Shown here: one piece after another, positions 1-8,448 of the stretch
Position numbering within the stretch: position 1 is the first letter of the stretch
Layout: each line of letters opens with the position of its first letter
Origin: Hymenobacter monticola
GTDB lineage: Bacteria; Bacteroidota; Bacteroidia; Cytophagales; Hymenobacteraceae
Assembly: GCF_022811645.1 (NCBI RefSeq)
Contig: NZ_CP094534.1
Coordinates: 2,604,001 to 2,668,000, forward strand
Direction of reading: 5' to 3'
DNA: 64,000 nt
Notes under the pieces: generated by a model
The model's input: the letters and a program-made list of their open reading frames with translations, nothing else
What the model was told of the DNA's origin: nothing
Database searches by the model: none
Program-made: the position numbers and the translations under genes

Positions 1-1
1 G

Positions 2-196
2 GGCCAGGTCAGGCTGACTGTGCCCTCCGTTGCTCACGAGCGCCAGCTTTTCATCGTCGATGCCGTGGGCCGAACCGTGGCGCAACAGCTGGTGCAGCCC
101 CACACCAGCGCCGTGGTGCTGTCTTTGGCGGGGCTGCCGGTTGGCGTCTACTCGGTGCAGTGCGAGGCAGCCAGGGCACGGCTACTTATCGAATAG
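2..196 (+). CDS. C-terminal end of a T9SS type A sorting-domain protein (partial)
   Basis: The gene begins before the window, so only the last 64 codons are visible, ending at TAG 194-196. The visible peptide has the pattern of a type IX secretion C-terminal domain: a strand with VRLTVPS, then LFIVDAVGRTV, then LAGLPVGVYSVQ and a final ARLLIE. These domains direct export across the outer membrane and are cleaved or anchored at the surface. What the rest of the protein does cannot be said. A strong hairpin terminator follows 25 bases after the stop. Confidence 0.75.
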   Translation, partial: GQVRLTVPSVAHERQLFIVDAVGRTVAQQLVQPHTSAVVLSLAGLPVGVYSVQCEAARARLLIE

Positions 197-220
197 AGTT
201 GCTGGTATCTGTTCAAATTT

Positions 221-253
221 AAAAAGCCCCGCCAGCTACTGGCGGGGCTTTTT
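221..253. terminator. Bidirectional hairpin terminator
   Basis: An A-run, then AGCCCCGCCAG, a short loop, and the complement CTGGCGGGGCT with a T-run. It lies between two convergent genes and can serve both. The same stem recurs at 1701, 9211, 9839, 11513 and 14434. Confidence 0.85.
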
Positions 254-283
254 GTTGGCGGCGCAAGGAGGCGCGCCGCCTGG

Positions 284-700
284 TTACGCCAGGGCCTGCT
301 CGCGGGCGCGCTGCTGGTACTTGGCCACGGCCGCGTCTTTGCCGGCCTGCAGTTCTTCCAGCAAGCCGGGGGCTACGACGGTGGAGCCGTGCCGGGCACC
401 CCACAGCAACAGCTCCACAATGATGGGAACGGTATCCAGGCCTTTTTCCGTCAGGCGGTAGGTGAATTTCGATTTCTTGTCGGCGGCCACGGCCTTGGTT
501 AAGAGGCCTTGCGCCTCCAGGAGTGCCAGGCGGTCGGCCAGCACGTTAGTCGCCATTTTCTCGGCTGACTGCAGGAACTGCCCATAGGTTGATTTGCCCG
601 CAAACACGATGTCCCGGAGAATGAGCAGGGCCCATTTGTCGCCCAGCACATCAAGCGAGGTGCTGACCGGGCAGGTAGAACGCTGTTTTAGCTCTTTCAT
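284..700 (-). CDS. HxlR-family winged-helix transcriptional regulator
   Basis: 138 residues, the full length of the HxlR/DUF24 family. The N-terminus CPVSTSLDVLGDKW is the family hallmark: a cysteine near the start, then GDKWALLILRDI in helix 1, followed by the winged helix (TYGQFLQS, NVLADRLALLEAQGLL) and RLTEKGLD in the wing. Proteins of this family are dimeric and often sense electrophiles or redox state through the N-terminal cysteine. I chose the ATG at 698-700; a GTG lies one codon upstream. It is divergent from a QorB-like oxidoreductase, the arrangement of E. coli ytfH-ytfG, and the shared intergenic region carries a perfect inverted repeat. It probably represses itself and the oxidoreductase. 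Confidence 0.9.
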   Translation of the reverse strand: MKELKQRSTCPVSTSLDVLGDKWALLILRDIVFAGKSTYGQFLQSAEKMATNVLADRLALLEAQGLLTKAVAADKKSKFTYRLTEKGLDTVPIIVELLLWGARHGSTVVAPGLLEELQAGKDAAVAKYQQRAREQALA

Positions 701-717
701 CACAATAAAATTATTTC

Positions 718-775
718 ACTTGCTATTTGCAAGCAATATGCAATATCTTTGCGCTATCACTTGCAAATAGCAAGT
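718..775. promoter_or_regulatory. Operator-like inverted repeat and promoter between HxlR gene and oxidoreductase
   Basis: A 16-bp arm ACTTGCTATTTGCAAG (718-733) is perfectly complementary to 760-775, with a 26-bp spacer. Each arm is also partly palindromic (CTTGC...GCAAG). Between them lies TATCTTTG (744-751), a match to the Bacteroidota -7 box TAnnTTTG, with TTG at 720-722 as a possible -33 element. A dimer bound to both arms would bracket the rightward promoter. The sequence is direct observation; binding by the neighbouring HxlR protein is inference. Confidence 0.75.
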
Positions 776-807
776 AAATATACGCGTTTTTTATTCCTCA
801 TACCATC

Positions 808-1671
808 ATGATTTTAGTAACTGGAGCCACCGGTGGCCTGGGCCACGAAACCATCGACTTCTTGCTCAAGACCACCCCGGCCGCGGAAATTGCCGCCCTG
901 GTGCGCGACGCCGGCAAAGCCACGGACCTCGTGGAGCGGGGCGTCGACGTGCGCCAAGCCGATTACTTCGACTTTCCCGCTTTGGTGCAGGCCTTCCAAG
1001 GCGTCGAGAAGGTGCTGCTGGTTTCGGCCGTGGCGTTTACCGACCGGGTGCAGCAGCACCGCAACGTCATCGACGCCGCCAAGGAAGCCGGGGTGAAGCA
1101 CCTGTTCTACACCAGCATCCAGCGCAACTCGGACTTTGTGATGCCGCAGGTGACGGAAAGCGACCTGGCCACGGAAGCCTACCTCAAGGCGTCGGGGCTG
1201 GTGTACACCATTCTCCGCAACGGCTACTACTTCGAAGGCCTGGGCTACCTGATTGGGACCGAGGTGCCGGACGCGGAAATTCGTTTCCCGGCGGGCGAAG
1301 GCAAAATAGCGTTTATCAAGCGCACCGAGCTGGCCGCCGCCACGGCCACCCTGCTCACCAGCGAAGGCCACGACAACCAGGAATACACCCTGACCGGCAG
1401 CGAGGCCTATTCGTTTCACGACGTGGCCCGGGAACTCTCTGCGCTGGCAGACCGGCCCATTACATATAAAAGCAGCGAGACGGCCACCTACATCGCCCAG
1501 ACGATAGCCGCCGGCTTCCCCGATTTCGTCGCCACCTTCTTTGCCCAGTGGGGTGATGCCGCTAAGCACGGCATGCTGGCCGGCACGGACGACACCGTGG
1601 AGCGCCTGCTGGGCCGCAAGCCCACGTCGCTGCGCGAGTACCTGAAAGCGACTTATTTCCCGAATGCCTGA
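808..1671 (+). CDS. NAD(P)-binding NmrA/QorB-like oxidoreductase
   Basis: 287 residues with a Rossmann start MILVTGATGGLG; the glycine motif GATGGLG is at residues 6-12. The length and pattern (YTSIQRNSDF, LRNGYYFEG, an FAQWGD-type C-terminal section) fit the atypical SDR group containing NmrA-like proteins and E. coli QorB (YtfG), an NAD(P)H:quinone oxidoreductase. The classical YxxxK catalytic pair is not evident, as usual for this group. It is divergent from an HxlR regulator, and its promoter lies within the inverted repeat at 718-775. A role in handling quinones or electrophiles is likely but inferred. A perfect hairpin terminator follows. Confidence 0.85.
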   Translation: MILVTGATGGLGHETIDFLLKTTPAAEIAALVRDAGKATDLVERGVDVRQADYFDFPALVQAFQGVEKVLLVSAVAFTDRVQQHRNVIDAAKEAGVKHLFYTSIQRNSDFVMPQVTESDLATEAYLKASGLVYTILRNGYYFEGLGYLIGTEVPDAEIRFPAGEGKIAFIKRTELAAATATLLTSEGHDNQEYTLTGSEAYSFHDVARELSALADRPITYKSSETATYIAQTIAAGFPDFVATFFAQWGDAAKHGMLAGTDDTVERLLGRKPTSLREYLKATYFPNA

Positions 1672-1700
1672 CCCTGGTGGCCAGTAAGGCGCCGCAATCG

Positions 1701-1741
1701 AAACGAAAAGCCCCACCAGTTGCTGGTGGGGCTTTTCGTTT
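1701..1741. terminator. Bidirectional hairpin terminator
   Basis: A 19-bp perfect stem (AAACGAAAAGCCCCACCAG and its complement) around a TTG loop. It lies 29 bases past the oxidoreductase stop. Confidence 0.9.
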
Positions 1742-1767
1742 CTATGAAGCTGTTTAGCAAATTATCA

Positions 1768-1863
1768 GCACGATGTAGAGACGCATATTTGCGTCTCGTC
1801 GTCCGCGCAAATCGGCTCATTTCGTTCATCGACGAGACGCAAATATGCGTCTCTACATCGTGC
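1768..1863. repeat. REPIN-like inverted repeat (family A)
   Basis: Two perfectly complementary 34-bp arms, 1768-1801 and 1830-1863, flank a 28-bp spacer. Each arm contains its own palindrome GAGACGCA-tatt-TGCGTCTC preceded by GTAG. Paired inverted REP units of this kind are called REPINs and are moved by RAYT (TnpA-REP) transposases encoded elsewhere in a genome. It sits between the ends of two convergent genes and codes for nothing visible. Confidence 0.8.
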
Positions 1864-1897
1864 CAGCGACTTTTTGAACAATTTTTTTGCCCCGCGC

Positions 1898-4768
1898 CTA
1901 GTTCACCGGCTTGCCGGTGGCATCGAGCAGGGTGAGCTTGCCGTTGGCGAACTTCTTCACTTCCTCGTACTGGGTGGCTTTGTCGCCCACCACCACGTAC
2001 ACCAGGTCCTTCTCGGCCATGTACTTGCCGATGGTGGACTGGAAGTCGGCCACGCCCATCTTCATCAACTGTTGCTGGTCGTCTTCCAGAAACTTCGGCG
2101 ACTTGTTGAACTTGCTGATGCGGCGCAGGATGCCCAGCTTCGCGCCCTGGCTTTCGTAGGCCAGGGTGTTGCCCTTCATGATTTTGCTTTTGGCCGTTTC
2201 CACGTCGGTGGGGCTGAAGGTGGGGCCGTAGTTGGTGAGCAGGTCGCGGATGAGCTGCAGCGAGGCCCCGGTGGCATTGGCGCGCACACTCGTGGACACC
2301 ACGAAGGGCGCCATTTCCTGCTGTTCCTGCACCGCCGAGAAGGCTCCGTAGGTGTAGCCTTTCTGGATGCGCAGCAGCTGGGTGAGACGCCCGCTGGACC
2401 CGTTGCCGAGCAGAGCGTTGGCGAAGGTGGCCTTGGTCAGGTCGGGGTCGGTGCCGCGCAGGGCCAGCCGGCCGGCGTAGAGCACCGACTGCTTGGCGTC
2501 GGGCACGTCGATGAAGTACACGTTGCCGGCCGGCGCCTGGGCGGGAGCGGGCTGCTGGGCCACGCTCACGGGCTTGGCGGCCCAGCTGGTTCCCAGGGGC
2601 TTGAGCGCCGCGGCTACGGTGTTCTGGTCGATGGCGCCCACCACGTGCATGGCCGCGCCCGAGGGCGAAATGTTGGCGTTGTAGTAGGCCTTCAAATCAT
2701 CGAGCGTGATGCCGGCCGTGGTGGCCAGCGTGCCCGACGTGGGGTAGCTCAGAATGTGGTTGGGGCCGTAGAGCAGGCGGTTGAAGTTTTGGCTGGCTAT
2801 CACGGCCGCGTTGGCTTCCTGGCCTTTGAGGTTGGTGGCCAGGGAGCTTTTCAGGCGCGCAAACTCGGCCGCGTCCCAGCGGGGCTGCAGCAGCATTTCC
2901 TGCACCAGCGCCAGCGTGGGGCCAAAGTTGCGGGCCAGGCAGCGCGCCTGCACCCGAATTTCCTCGGCGGTGCTGTTCACCGAAATGCTGGCGCCCAGCA
3001 GGTCAATGGCTTCCTCCAACTGGGCCGGGGTTTTGCGGGCGGTGCCCTGCGTCAGCATCTGGGCCACCAGCGAGGCGGTGCCGGCCTTGGCCAGCGGGTC
3101 GAGGGAGTGGCCGCCGGGAATGGTGACGTCGAAGGTGACGAGCGGAATTTCGCGGTTGTCGATGCCGTACACTTTCAGGCCGTTGGCCAGTGAGGCGTTC
3201 CAGACGGCGGGCATCTTGAACAGCGGCGTTTGCAGGAAGCCCGGCTCCGAACGGTCGTTTTTGGTGACGGTTTTCTCAAATACGGCTTCTTTGCCCTGGC
3301 CCACGTCCTCGTTCTGCACGCCGGCCACCACTTTTTCCTGGTACACGGTGGCCAGCTGCGCGCCCGGTACCGCCAGGTTTTGCTGGCCCTTGGGCACCAC
3401 GCTGGTCATCACGTAAGGCTTGCCCTTCAGGTATTGGTTGTACACGCGCATCACGTCGGCGCGGGTCACGGCCTGGGCCATTTGGGCGTCTTTGGTGAGG
3501 TGGGCCGGGTCGCCGGCAAACTCGTTGTCGCGGCCCATTTGCAGGGCCTTGCTCAGCACCGACTCCACGCCGGAGTACAGGTCGGTTTCGATTTTGGCGC
3601 GAATGCGGGCCAGCTCGGTGTCGGAAAAGCCCTGGGTTTCGAACCGCTTCAGGCCTTCCTCAATGGCGCTGTGCACCTGCTGCAGGCTGGTGTTGGGGTT
3701 GGCGCGCACCTGCACGGTGAATTCGCCGGCCAGCTCGCTGCTGTTCTGGTAGGCCACCACGCTGGGCGCCAGCTTCTGCTCCTCCACCATCACCTTATAG
3801 AGCGGCGAGGTGCGGTTGCCGGCCAGCAGCTCGCTCAGCACTTGCAGGGCGTAGGAGTCGCGGTGGTACTCCTGGATGCTGGGAAACACCATCTGCAGCT
3901 GCGGCAGGCGGGCAAAGTTGTCTTCTATATACAGCGACTTGGTTTGCGTGAGGCCGGCCGGACGGGGCTTGAGGGCCTGCACGGCCGGACCTTTCTTAAT
4001 CTCGCCGAACCAGCGCTGCACCTTGGCCTTGGTTTCGGCAATGTTGATGTCGCCGGCAATGACCAGCGTGGCGTTGTTGGGGCCGTAGTACTGGTGGTAA
4101 AACTCCTGCACGTCGGGCAGCGTGGCGGCCTGCAGGTCGGGCAGCGAGCCAATCACCGTCCAGTTGTAGGGGTGGTCGGCGGGGTAGAGGTTTTTGCGCA
4201 GCACCTCGTTCACCGAGCCGTAGGCCACGTTGTCGTAGTTCTGGCGCTTCTCGTTTTTCACCACCTGAATTTCGCGGGCCAGAGCCTCGGCCGTCACGGT
4301 CTTAATCATGTAGCCGAGGCGGTCGGAGTCAATCCACATGATTTTGTCGAAGGCGTCCTTGGGCACCACTTCGTAGTACTGGGTGCCGTCGCTCCAGGTG
4401 CTGCCGTTGCGCTGCCCGCCCCACTCCTCAATGAGCTTGCGGTTGGCGCCCACGGGCGTGTTCTCCGAGTCGTTGAACGACATGTGCTCGAAGAAGTGCG
4501 CAAAGCCGGTTTTGCCGGGCTTCTCGCGGTTGGAGCCCACGTGGACCACCGTGGCGAAGGCCACAATGGGGTCGGAGTGGTCTTCGTGCAGCACCACTTC
4601 CAGGCCGTTTTCCAACGTGAATTTTTCGTAGGGCAGCGAAAAGGCGCCGGCCTTGGCCGCCGCCACCGGCTTGGGTTTGGCCTTTGCCTTAGTTTGGGCA
4701 GCCGCCGGGGAGGCCCCGCAGGCCGCCGCCAGGAGCAGGGCCGCCAGTATCGTAGTCTTATGGCGCAT
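1898..4768 (-). CDS. Secreted M16-family metallopeptidase (pitrilysin/insulinase type)
   Basis: 956 residues, typical of two-domain bacterial M16 proteins. A signal peptide covers about residues 1-25 (hydrophobic core then PAAAQ), followed by a Lys/Pro/Ala-rich linker. The inverted zinc motif HFFEH is at residues 91-95, and the distal ligand is probably E173 in VVKNEKR, so the N-terminal half should be an active zinc peptidase. The C-terminal half (about 520-900) repeats the M16 fold without HxxEH, as expected for the inactive partner domain. It likely degrades peptides in the periplasm. Transcribed alone; its 3' end converges on the oxidoreductase across the REPIN-like element. Confidence 0.93.
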   Translation of the reverse strand: MRHKTTILAALLLAAACGASPAAAQTKAKAKPKPVAAAKAGAFSLPYEKFTLENGLEVVLHEDHSDPIVAFATVVHVGSNREKPGKTGFAHFFEHMSFNDSENTPVGANRKLIEEWGGQRNGSTWSDGTQYYEVVPKDAFDKIMWIDSDRLGYMIKTVTAEALAREIQVVKNEKRQNYDNVAYGSVNEVLRKNLYPADHPYNWTVIGSLPDLQAATLPDVQEFYHQYYGPNNATLVIAGDINIAETKAKVQRWFGEIKKGPAVQALKPRPAGLTQTKSLYIEDNFARLPQLQMVFPSIQEYHRDSYALQVLSELLAGNRTSPLYKVMVEEQKLAPSVVAYQNSSELAGEFTVQVRANPNTSLQQVHSAIEEGLKRFETQGFSDTELARIRAKIETDLYSGVESVLSKALQMGRDNEFAGDPAHLTKDAQMAQAVTRADVMRVYNQYLKGKPYVMTSVVPKGQQNLAVPGAQLATVYQEKVVAGVQNEDVGQGKEAVFEKTVTKNDRSEPGFLQTPLFKMPAVWNASLANGLKVYGIDNREIPLVTFDVTIPGGHSLDPLAKAGTASLVAQMLTQGTARKTPAQLEEAIDLLGASISVNSTAEEIRVQARCLARNFGPTLALVQEMLLQPRWDAAEFARLKSSLATNLKGQEANAAVIASQNFNRLLYGPNHILSYPTSGTLATTAGITLDDLKAYYNANISPSGAAMHVVGAIDQNTVAAALKPLGTSWAAKPVSVAQQPAPAQAPAGNVYFIDVPDAKQSVLYAGRLALRGTDPDLTKATFANALLGNGSSGRLTQLLRIQKGYTYGAFSAVQEQQEMAPFVVSTSVRANATGASLQLIRDLLTNYGPTFSPTDVETAKSKIMKGNTLAYESQGAKLGILRRISKFNKSPKFLEDDQQQLMKMGVADFQSTIGKYMAEKDLVYVVVGDKATQYEEVKKFANGKLTLLDATGKPVN

Positions 4769-4869
4769 CTTTTTGATTTTAAGCGGGAAGAAGAGAAAGC
4801 AATATTAGCCGTTTTGGCAATAGTGTGATGAAACCGTTGAGTAGTTGCACGCCGCCCAACGTTTTTGCC

Positions 4870-5026
4870 AACCCGCCCACCAGGCCTGCAGTGTGGCCGC
4901 GCTTCCAGGGTTACACCAAGCGCATCATCCTCGGCAGGGGCGGCCCCCAAAACGACCCCGCCGCGAAGCCGGGCGCCTAAGCCGCGAGCGAAACGAAAAA
5001 CCCCGCCGGCAGCTGGCGGGGCTTTG
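4870..5026 (+). pseudogene. Decayed 3' tail of the 8488-type coiled gene plus terminator
   Basis: Translation of 4870-4980 gives a peptide ending FQGYTKRIILGRGG...PGA and a stop at 4978-4980. It lines up with the C-terminus of the intact gene at 8488-9195 (FQGYTKLIVLGGGG...KKPA). The similarity continues in DNA through GAAACGAAAAACCCCGCC to the hairpin at 4991-5026. Nothing upstream matches, so only the last 37 or so codons remain. The terminator has only a short T-run here. Confidence 0.7.
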
Positions 5027-5293
5027 GGGGCCGCATGAGCAGCGCCGCGAGCCGCTCCAGCAGCGGCCGTGCGCCGGGACCGGCTGCGGGCCCGTGTCCT
5101 GCCGCCTTGCGGCCGTGAAAGCGGCTTCCGGGCCCGCTGCCAGCGCAGCCACACTCCGTGTGGGCCCGCCGACATACCGGTTGCGGTCGTTCACATACCG
5201 CGCTAGGGCAAAAACGGGACTGCCTTGTATTTTTGGCTGGCCATCGAAGTTCTTGCTTCAGTTCTTGTATCCGGTGCCTGCGCTTTTACTACT
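5027..5293. other. Intergenic region before the secreted protein gene
   Basis: Holds no gene that I can support. It contains GC-rich imperfect palindromes around 5080-5160 and a TATTTTTG at 5228-5235 that matches the -7 box TAnnTTTG, about 60 bases upstream of the ATG at 5294. I see no convincing -33 element. From 4769 to 4869, on the other side of the tail remnant, lies the probable M16 promoter region. Confidence 0.5.
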
Positions 5294-6664
5294 ATGAATA
5301 AAAACTACGCCTGGAGCTGGCTGCTGCCGGCCCTGCTCAGCCTGCCGCTGGCCGCCACGGCCCAGTCGGTGGGCATTGGCACCACCACCCCCGACCCAAA
5401 AGCGGCCCTCGACATCTCGGCCACGGGCAAGGGCCTGCTCATTCCGCGGATGGATTCGGCGACCCGCGTGGGCATTGGCGCGCCGCCCGATGGGCTGATG
5501 GTGTTTCAGACCGACGGGCGCAAGGGTTTCTGGTACGCCATGAGCAACACCTGGCTTTACATCCCCGACAAAACCCGCTCCGGCGACAATCTGGGCAACC
5601 ACACCGCCACCCGAACCTTCGACCTGAACAACGAACGGCTGACCGGGGCGGGCACCGCGTCGCTGGGCGACTCGACGGCCCAGGTGGAGCTCGGCGCCTA
5701 CGTGCAAGGACCCAGCGCGGCCCTGATTACGCGCAGCAAATCCAACCGCTTCTTCAGCCGGACCATGCTTTCCGGCTACGGCCGCGGGCCTTATGGGCAG
5801 GACATCGACTACGCCGTGTGGGGCAACGCCTACCGCGCCGACGGCTGGGGCGGCATCTTTTCGGCGGGCAAGCCCGGCGGGCCCTACCGTTGGGTGGGGC
5901 TGGCCCAGCACCCGGGCTACGTGGGCGCCGGTGGGGTTATCCGCATCGTAGACGGCAGCCAGGGCACGGGCAAGGTGCTCACGTCCGACGGCGTGGGCTA
6001 CGGCACCTGGCAAAACCCCAAGGCCAATGCCAACTTCGACCTCGGCCCCTACTTCCTGGTGGGCAACGGCGGCAGCGTGGGCCTGCGCATCAGCAACACC
6101 GGCAACGTGGGCATCGGCCCGGACGCGCCGCGGGGCAAGTTCGACGTGAACGGGGGCGGCGACGCCTACCTCGTGGACGACCCCAACAACGGCAGCAGCC
6201 AGAGCGTGTACCTGCCCGGCCACCTCTACCTGGCCCCCTACAACGGCACCAGCGGCACGGCCTACGTGCAGGCCCGCGTGCCCAGCCCCGGGGCCGGCAC
6301 CAGCATCGGCCTGAACCTGCGCACCACCAACGCCGGCAACCTCGTGGAGGCCTTGGCGCTGAGCGCAAACGGCGACGCCCGCTTCGCCGGCAACCTCGAC
6401 CTGGGCCTGTCCTTGACCTACACGGATTACACCCTCAACGGCAACAGCTACGGCCAGTTTACCGCCACCTGCCCCGCCGGCACTTCCCTGGTAACCGGGG
6501 GCGGGGGCCACCGCGACTTCAACAGCGCCCAGCAGGACATCACCGTCAACTTCAGCTCCCCGGACCCCAACGCGCCCACCACCACGTGGCTGCTGCGCGT
6601 GAGCAACAGCAGCGGCAGCTCGCGGGCCATTCGGGTGTATTGCAACTGCGCCCGCATCCGGTAG
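5294..6664 (+). CDS. Secreted tail-fibre-like surface protein
   Basis: 456 residues from the ATG at 5294, chosen because a good signal peptide follows (hydrophobic stretch then LAATAQ). A start further upstream would add an unlikely extension. The mature N-terminus, VGIGTTTPDPKAALDI then GLLIPRM, is the standard opening of Bacteroidota phage-tail-fibre-like secreted proteins. The body carries DNLGNHTAT followed by Gly/Asn-rich strands and NTGNVGIGPDAP, suggesting a trimeric fibre-like beta structure. There is no S74 autoprotease or T9SS domain at the C-terminus, which ends in a Cys-containing domain (TCPAGTSLVTGGGGHRDF...YCNCARIR). Related in opening and DNLGNHTAT segment to the protein at 40851. 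Function unknown. Confidence 0.8.
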   Translation: MNKNYAWSWLLPALLSLPLAATAQSVGIGTTTPDPKAALDISATGKGLLIPRMDSATRVGIGAPPDGLMVFQTDGRKGFWYAMSNTWLYIPDKTRSGDNLGNHTATRTFDLNNERLTGAGTASLGDSTAQVELGAYVQGPSAALITRSKSNRFFSRTMLSGYGRGPYGQDIDYAVWGNAYRADGWGGIFSAGKPGGPYRWVGLAQHPGYVGAGGVIRIVDGSQGTGKVLTSDGVGYGTWQNPKANANFDLGPYFLVGNGGSVGLRISNTGNVGIGPDAPRGKFDVNGGGDAYLVDDPNNGSSQSVYLPGHLYLAPYNGTSGTAYVQARVPSPGAGTSIGLNLRTTNAGNLVEALALSANGDARFAGNLDLGLSLTYTDYTLNGNSYGQFTATCPAGTSLVTGGGGHRDFNSAQQDITVNFSSPDPNAPTTTWLLRVSNSSGSSRAIRVYCNCARIR

Positions 6665-6701
6665 GGGCTTCTGGCGCCGCGGGGCGCCGGCTGCACCACC
6701 C

Positions 6702-6813
6702 GGGCGACACCAAGCGCGTCATCCGCGGCGGGGGCAAAGGCAACCCCCGCCGCGCAGTCAGCCGCTTAAGCTGCTGAGGAAAGGAAAAGCGCAGCCAGCT
6801 GCGGGGCTTTTTG
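6702..6813 (+). pseudogene. Strongly decayed 3' tail repeat of the 8488-type gene
   Basis: CGACACCAAGCGCGTCATCC, a GGCGGGGGC tract, then CGCTTAAG and a degenerate GAAAAGCGCAGCCAGCTGCGGGGC hairpin follow the same order as the end of the gene at 8488-9195 and its terminator. No reading frame survives. It lies just after the stop of the secreted protein and may act as its terminator (hairpin about 6785-6813). Confidence 0.5.
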
Positions 6814-6902
6814 GTGGGGTGGTTTGGGCAAGCTGGCTGACTGGTGCAAGATGGCTGAGCAGCGTTGCCGGGCCCGTGTAAACGGGCAGGAGCCCGCGCC
6901 CG

Positions 6903-8021
6903 CTACCGGACCGGCGGCAGGCCCCGGGCCTCCAACAGGCGGTTGAGGGGCGTGCCGGGGCGTAGCAGGGGACGCAGCTGGGCCCAGGTCAGGGTCACGG
7001 TGTAGGCGTAGAAGGGCTCATCTTCGGGCGCGGTTTGGTAGGTGGCTTGGCAGCCGGCGGGCGTGAGGGCAAAGTCCTCGTCGGGCAGGGGTAGCAGGCC
7101 CGGGCCGAGCTCCAGCAGGGCGGCATAGGTGGGGTCGCCGCGCCGGAGCTGGGCCGTGATGAGGCGCTGCACGATGGTATCGGCGCCCGGGCGCAGTAAC
7201 TCCAGCAGGCCGAACTGCCGGCCGGTGCGCAGGTCATACACGATGTTGTTCCAGGAGTGCTGGGCGCGGCGGTGGTCCACCACGTCTTCCTGGGTGTAGG
7301 TGGCGCAGGCCAGCAGGTCCTGCTCGTTGAGCGTGACGTCGAGCGACTGGTCGTAGATGTTGGCCATGTCCTGGGCGCTGGCTACCTGGTCGAGGGCGTG
7401 CCGCTCGCGGCGGCGGCGCACCGGCCCCGGGCACTGCAGCCGCGCCAGCGCTGGGCGCAGGGTGTCGGCGCCCAGCAGGTGCAGGTAGGTGATGCTGATG
7501 GAAGAGCGGGCGGGGTTGCCGAAGGCGTTGATGCCCCGCCGGCCGGTGGTTTGCTCGGTCAGAAGTTCGAAGCGGGCCGCGCCGGCGTAGTCCTCGCGCA
7601 GGGCAAACGGCTGCGGCGGGCCCTGGGCGCGGGCCTGCCAAGTGCCGCTCAGCACGGGCCCCAGCGGCTGGGTGGCGTGCCACACCGCGCCCGCCACGGC
7701 CGGGTCGGTTTCGTCGCGCAGGGTGAGCGGGGCCGCTGGCTTGAACAGGCCCATGGGGCGCAGGTCATGCGGCGTTCCGGTGGCCAGGTCGTAGTACCGG
7801 CCCGTCAGGTCGAGCTGGACTTCTTTGGGCAGGCCCGTCAGCCGGCGAAAGGTGAATTCGACCACCACCGGCCGGCCCGCCACTTCGCCCCGGTAGCGGC
7901 GATAAAGCTCCTGGCCGTCGCGGGGCAGCCGCGGGCCGGTGGCGGGACGGGGCGGCAGCGCGGTGCCCGCCAACAGCAGGCCGGCCGTGAGGGCCCAAAG
8001 CGGAAACAGGGAAGAGGCCAT
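6903..8021 (-). CDS. Secreted hypothetical protein with DUF3298-like C-terminus
   Basis: 372 residues from the ATG at 8019-8021. This start is preferred because a signal peptide follows at once (MASSLFPLWALTAGLLLAGTALP); an upstream start would run into the 21-bp repeat array. The N-terminal part (GEVAGRPVVVEFTFRR, then GRYYDLATGT) looks like a small beta-barrel binding domain. The C-terminal 100 or so residues (NNIVYDLRTGRQFGLLELL..., then FALTPAGCQ..., then AYTVTLTWAQLRPLL) resemble DUF3298, as in RsiV-type proteins. Probably periplasmic; function unknown. The family match is from pattern only. Confidence 0.7.
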   Translation of the reverse strand: MASSLFPLWALTAGLLLAGTALPPRPATGPRLPRDGQELYRRYRGEVAGRPVVVEFTFRRLTGLPKEVQLDLTGRYYDLATGTPHDLRPMGLFKPAAPLTLRDETDPAVAGAVWHATQPLGPVLSGTWQARAQGPPQPFALREDYAGAARFELLTEQTTGRRGINAFGNPARSSISITYLHLLGADTLRPALARLQCPGPVRRRRERHALDQVASAQDMANIYDQSLDVTLNEQDLLACATYTQEDVVDHRRAQHSWNNIVYDLRTGRQFGLLELLRPGADTIVQRLITAQLRRGDPTYAALLELGPGLLPLPDEDFALTPAGCQATYQTAPEDEPFYAYTVTLTWAQLRPLLRPGTPLNRLLEARGLPPVR

Positions 8022-8079
8022 AGCAGAGCCGCAAAATACGCATGGCCCCGGCCAGCGCCCCGCCGGAGACACGCGCCAG

Positions 8080-8410
8080 CAGCCCGAAGGCTTGTGCTTC
8101 GGCAGCAAGGTTTCCTGTTCGGCCCGAAGGTTTGTGCTTCGGCGCGAAGGTTTCCTGTTCGGCGCGAAGGTTTGTGCTTCGGCAGGCGCGGGCGGGGCTT
8201 CGGCGGCCGGGTTTGTGGTTCGGAAACGGTTGGCGGGGCTTCGGCGGGCAAGGTTTGTGGTTCGGAAGCCGTTGGCGGGCGTTCGGCAGCGAAGGTTTGG
8301 GCTTCGGAAGCGGTTGGCGGGCGTTCGGAAGGTGCTGGCGGTGCTTCGGAAGCCCGGGAACGTGCTTCGGAAGGCCGGGTCCGGCGTTCGGCGGGCAGGG
8401 GCGGGGCTTC
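8080..8410. repeat. Tandem 20-21 bp GC-rich repeat array, about 16 units
   Basis: Sixteen consecutive units of 20 or 21 bp each end in CTTC or GTTC and begin GG; the first seven are mostly 20 bp and the later ones 21 bp. The clearest unit is GGCGCGAAGGTTTGTGCTTC (8161-8180). Neighbouring CGAAG and CTTCG blocks make each unit able to fold into a small hairpin. The 21-bp period keeps several frames open on both strands, which creates long false ORFs. It fills most of the 466-bp divergent region between the genes ending at 8021 and starting at 8488. Confidence 0.85.
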
Positions 8411-8448
8411 GGCCGGCTATCTAAGCGCGGCAATACCAGAATATTTGC

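Noticed and set aside
5225..5293. Upstream start for the secreted protein at 5294
   Set aside because: It would place 23 residues before a good signal peptide and would overlap the likely -7 box at 5228-5235.
8080..8410. Possible CRISPR array
   Set aside because: Units are contiguous, 20-21 bp and variable, with no constant repeat alternating with unique spacers, and no cas genes are nearby.
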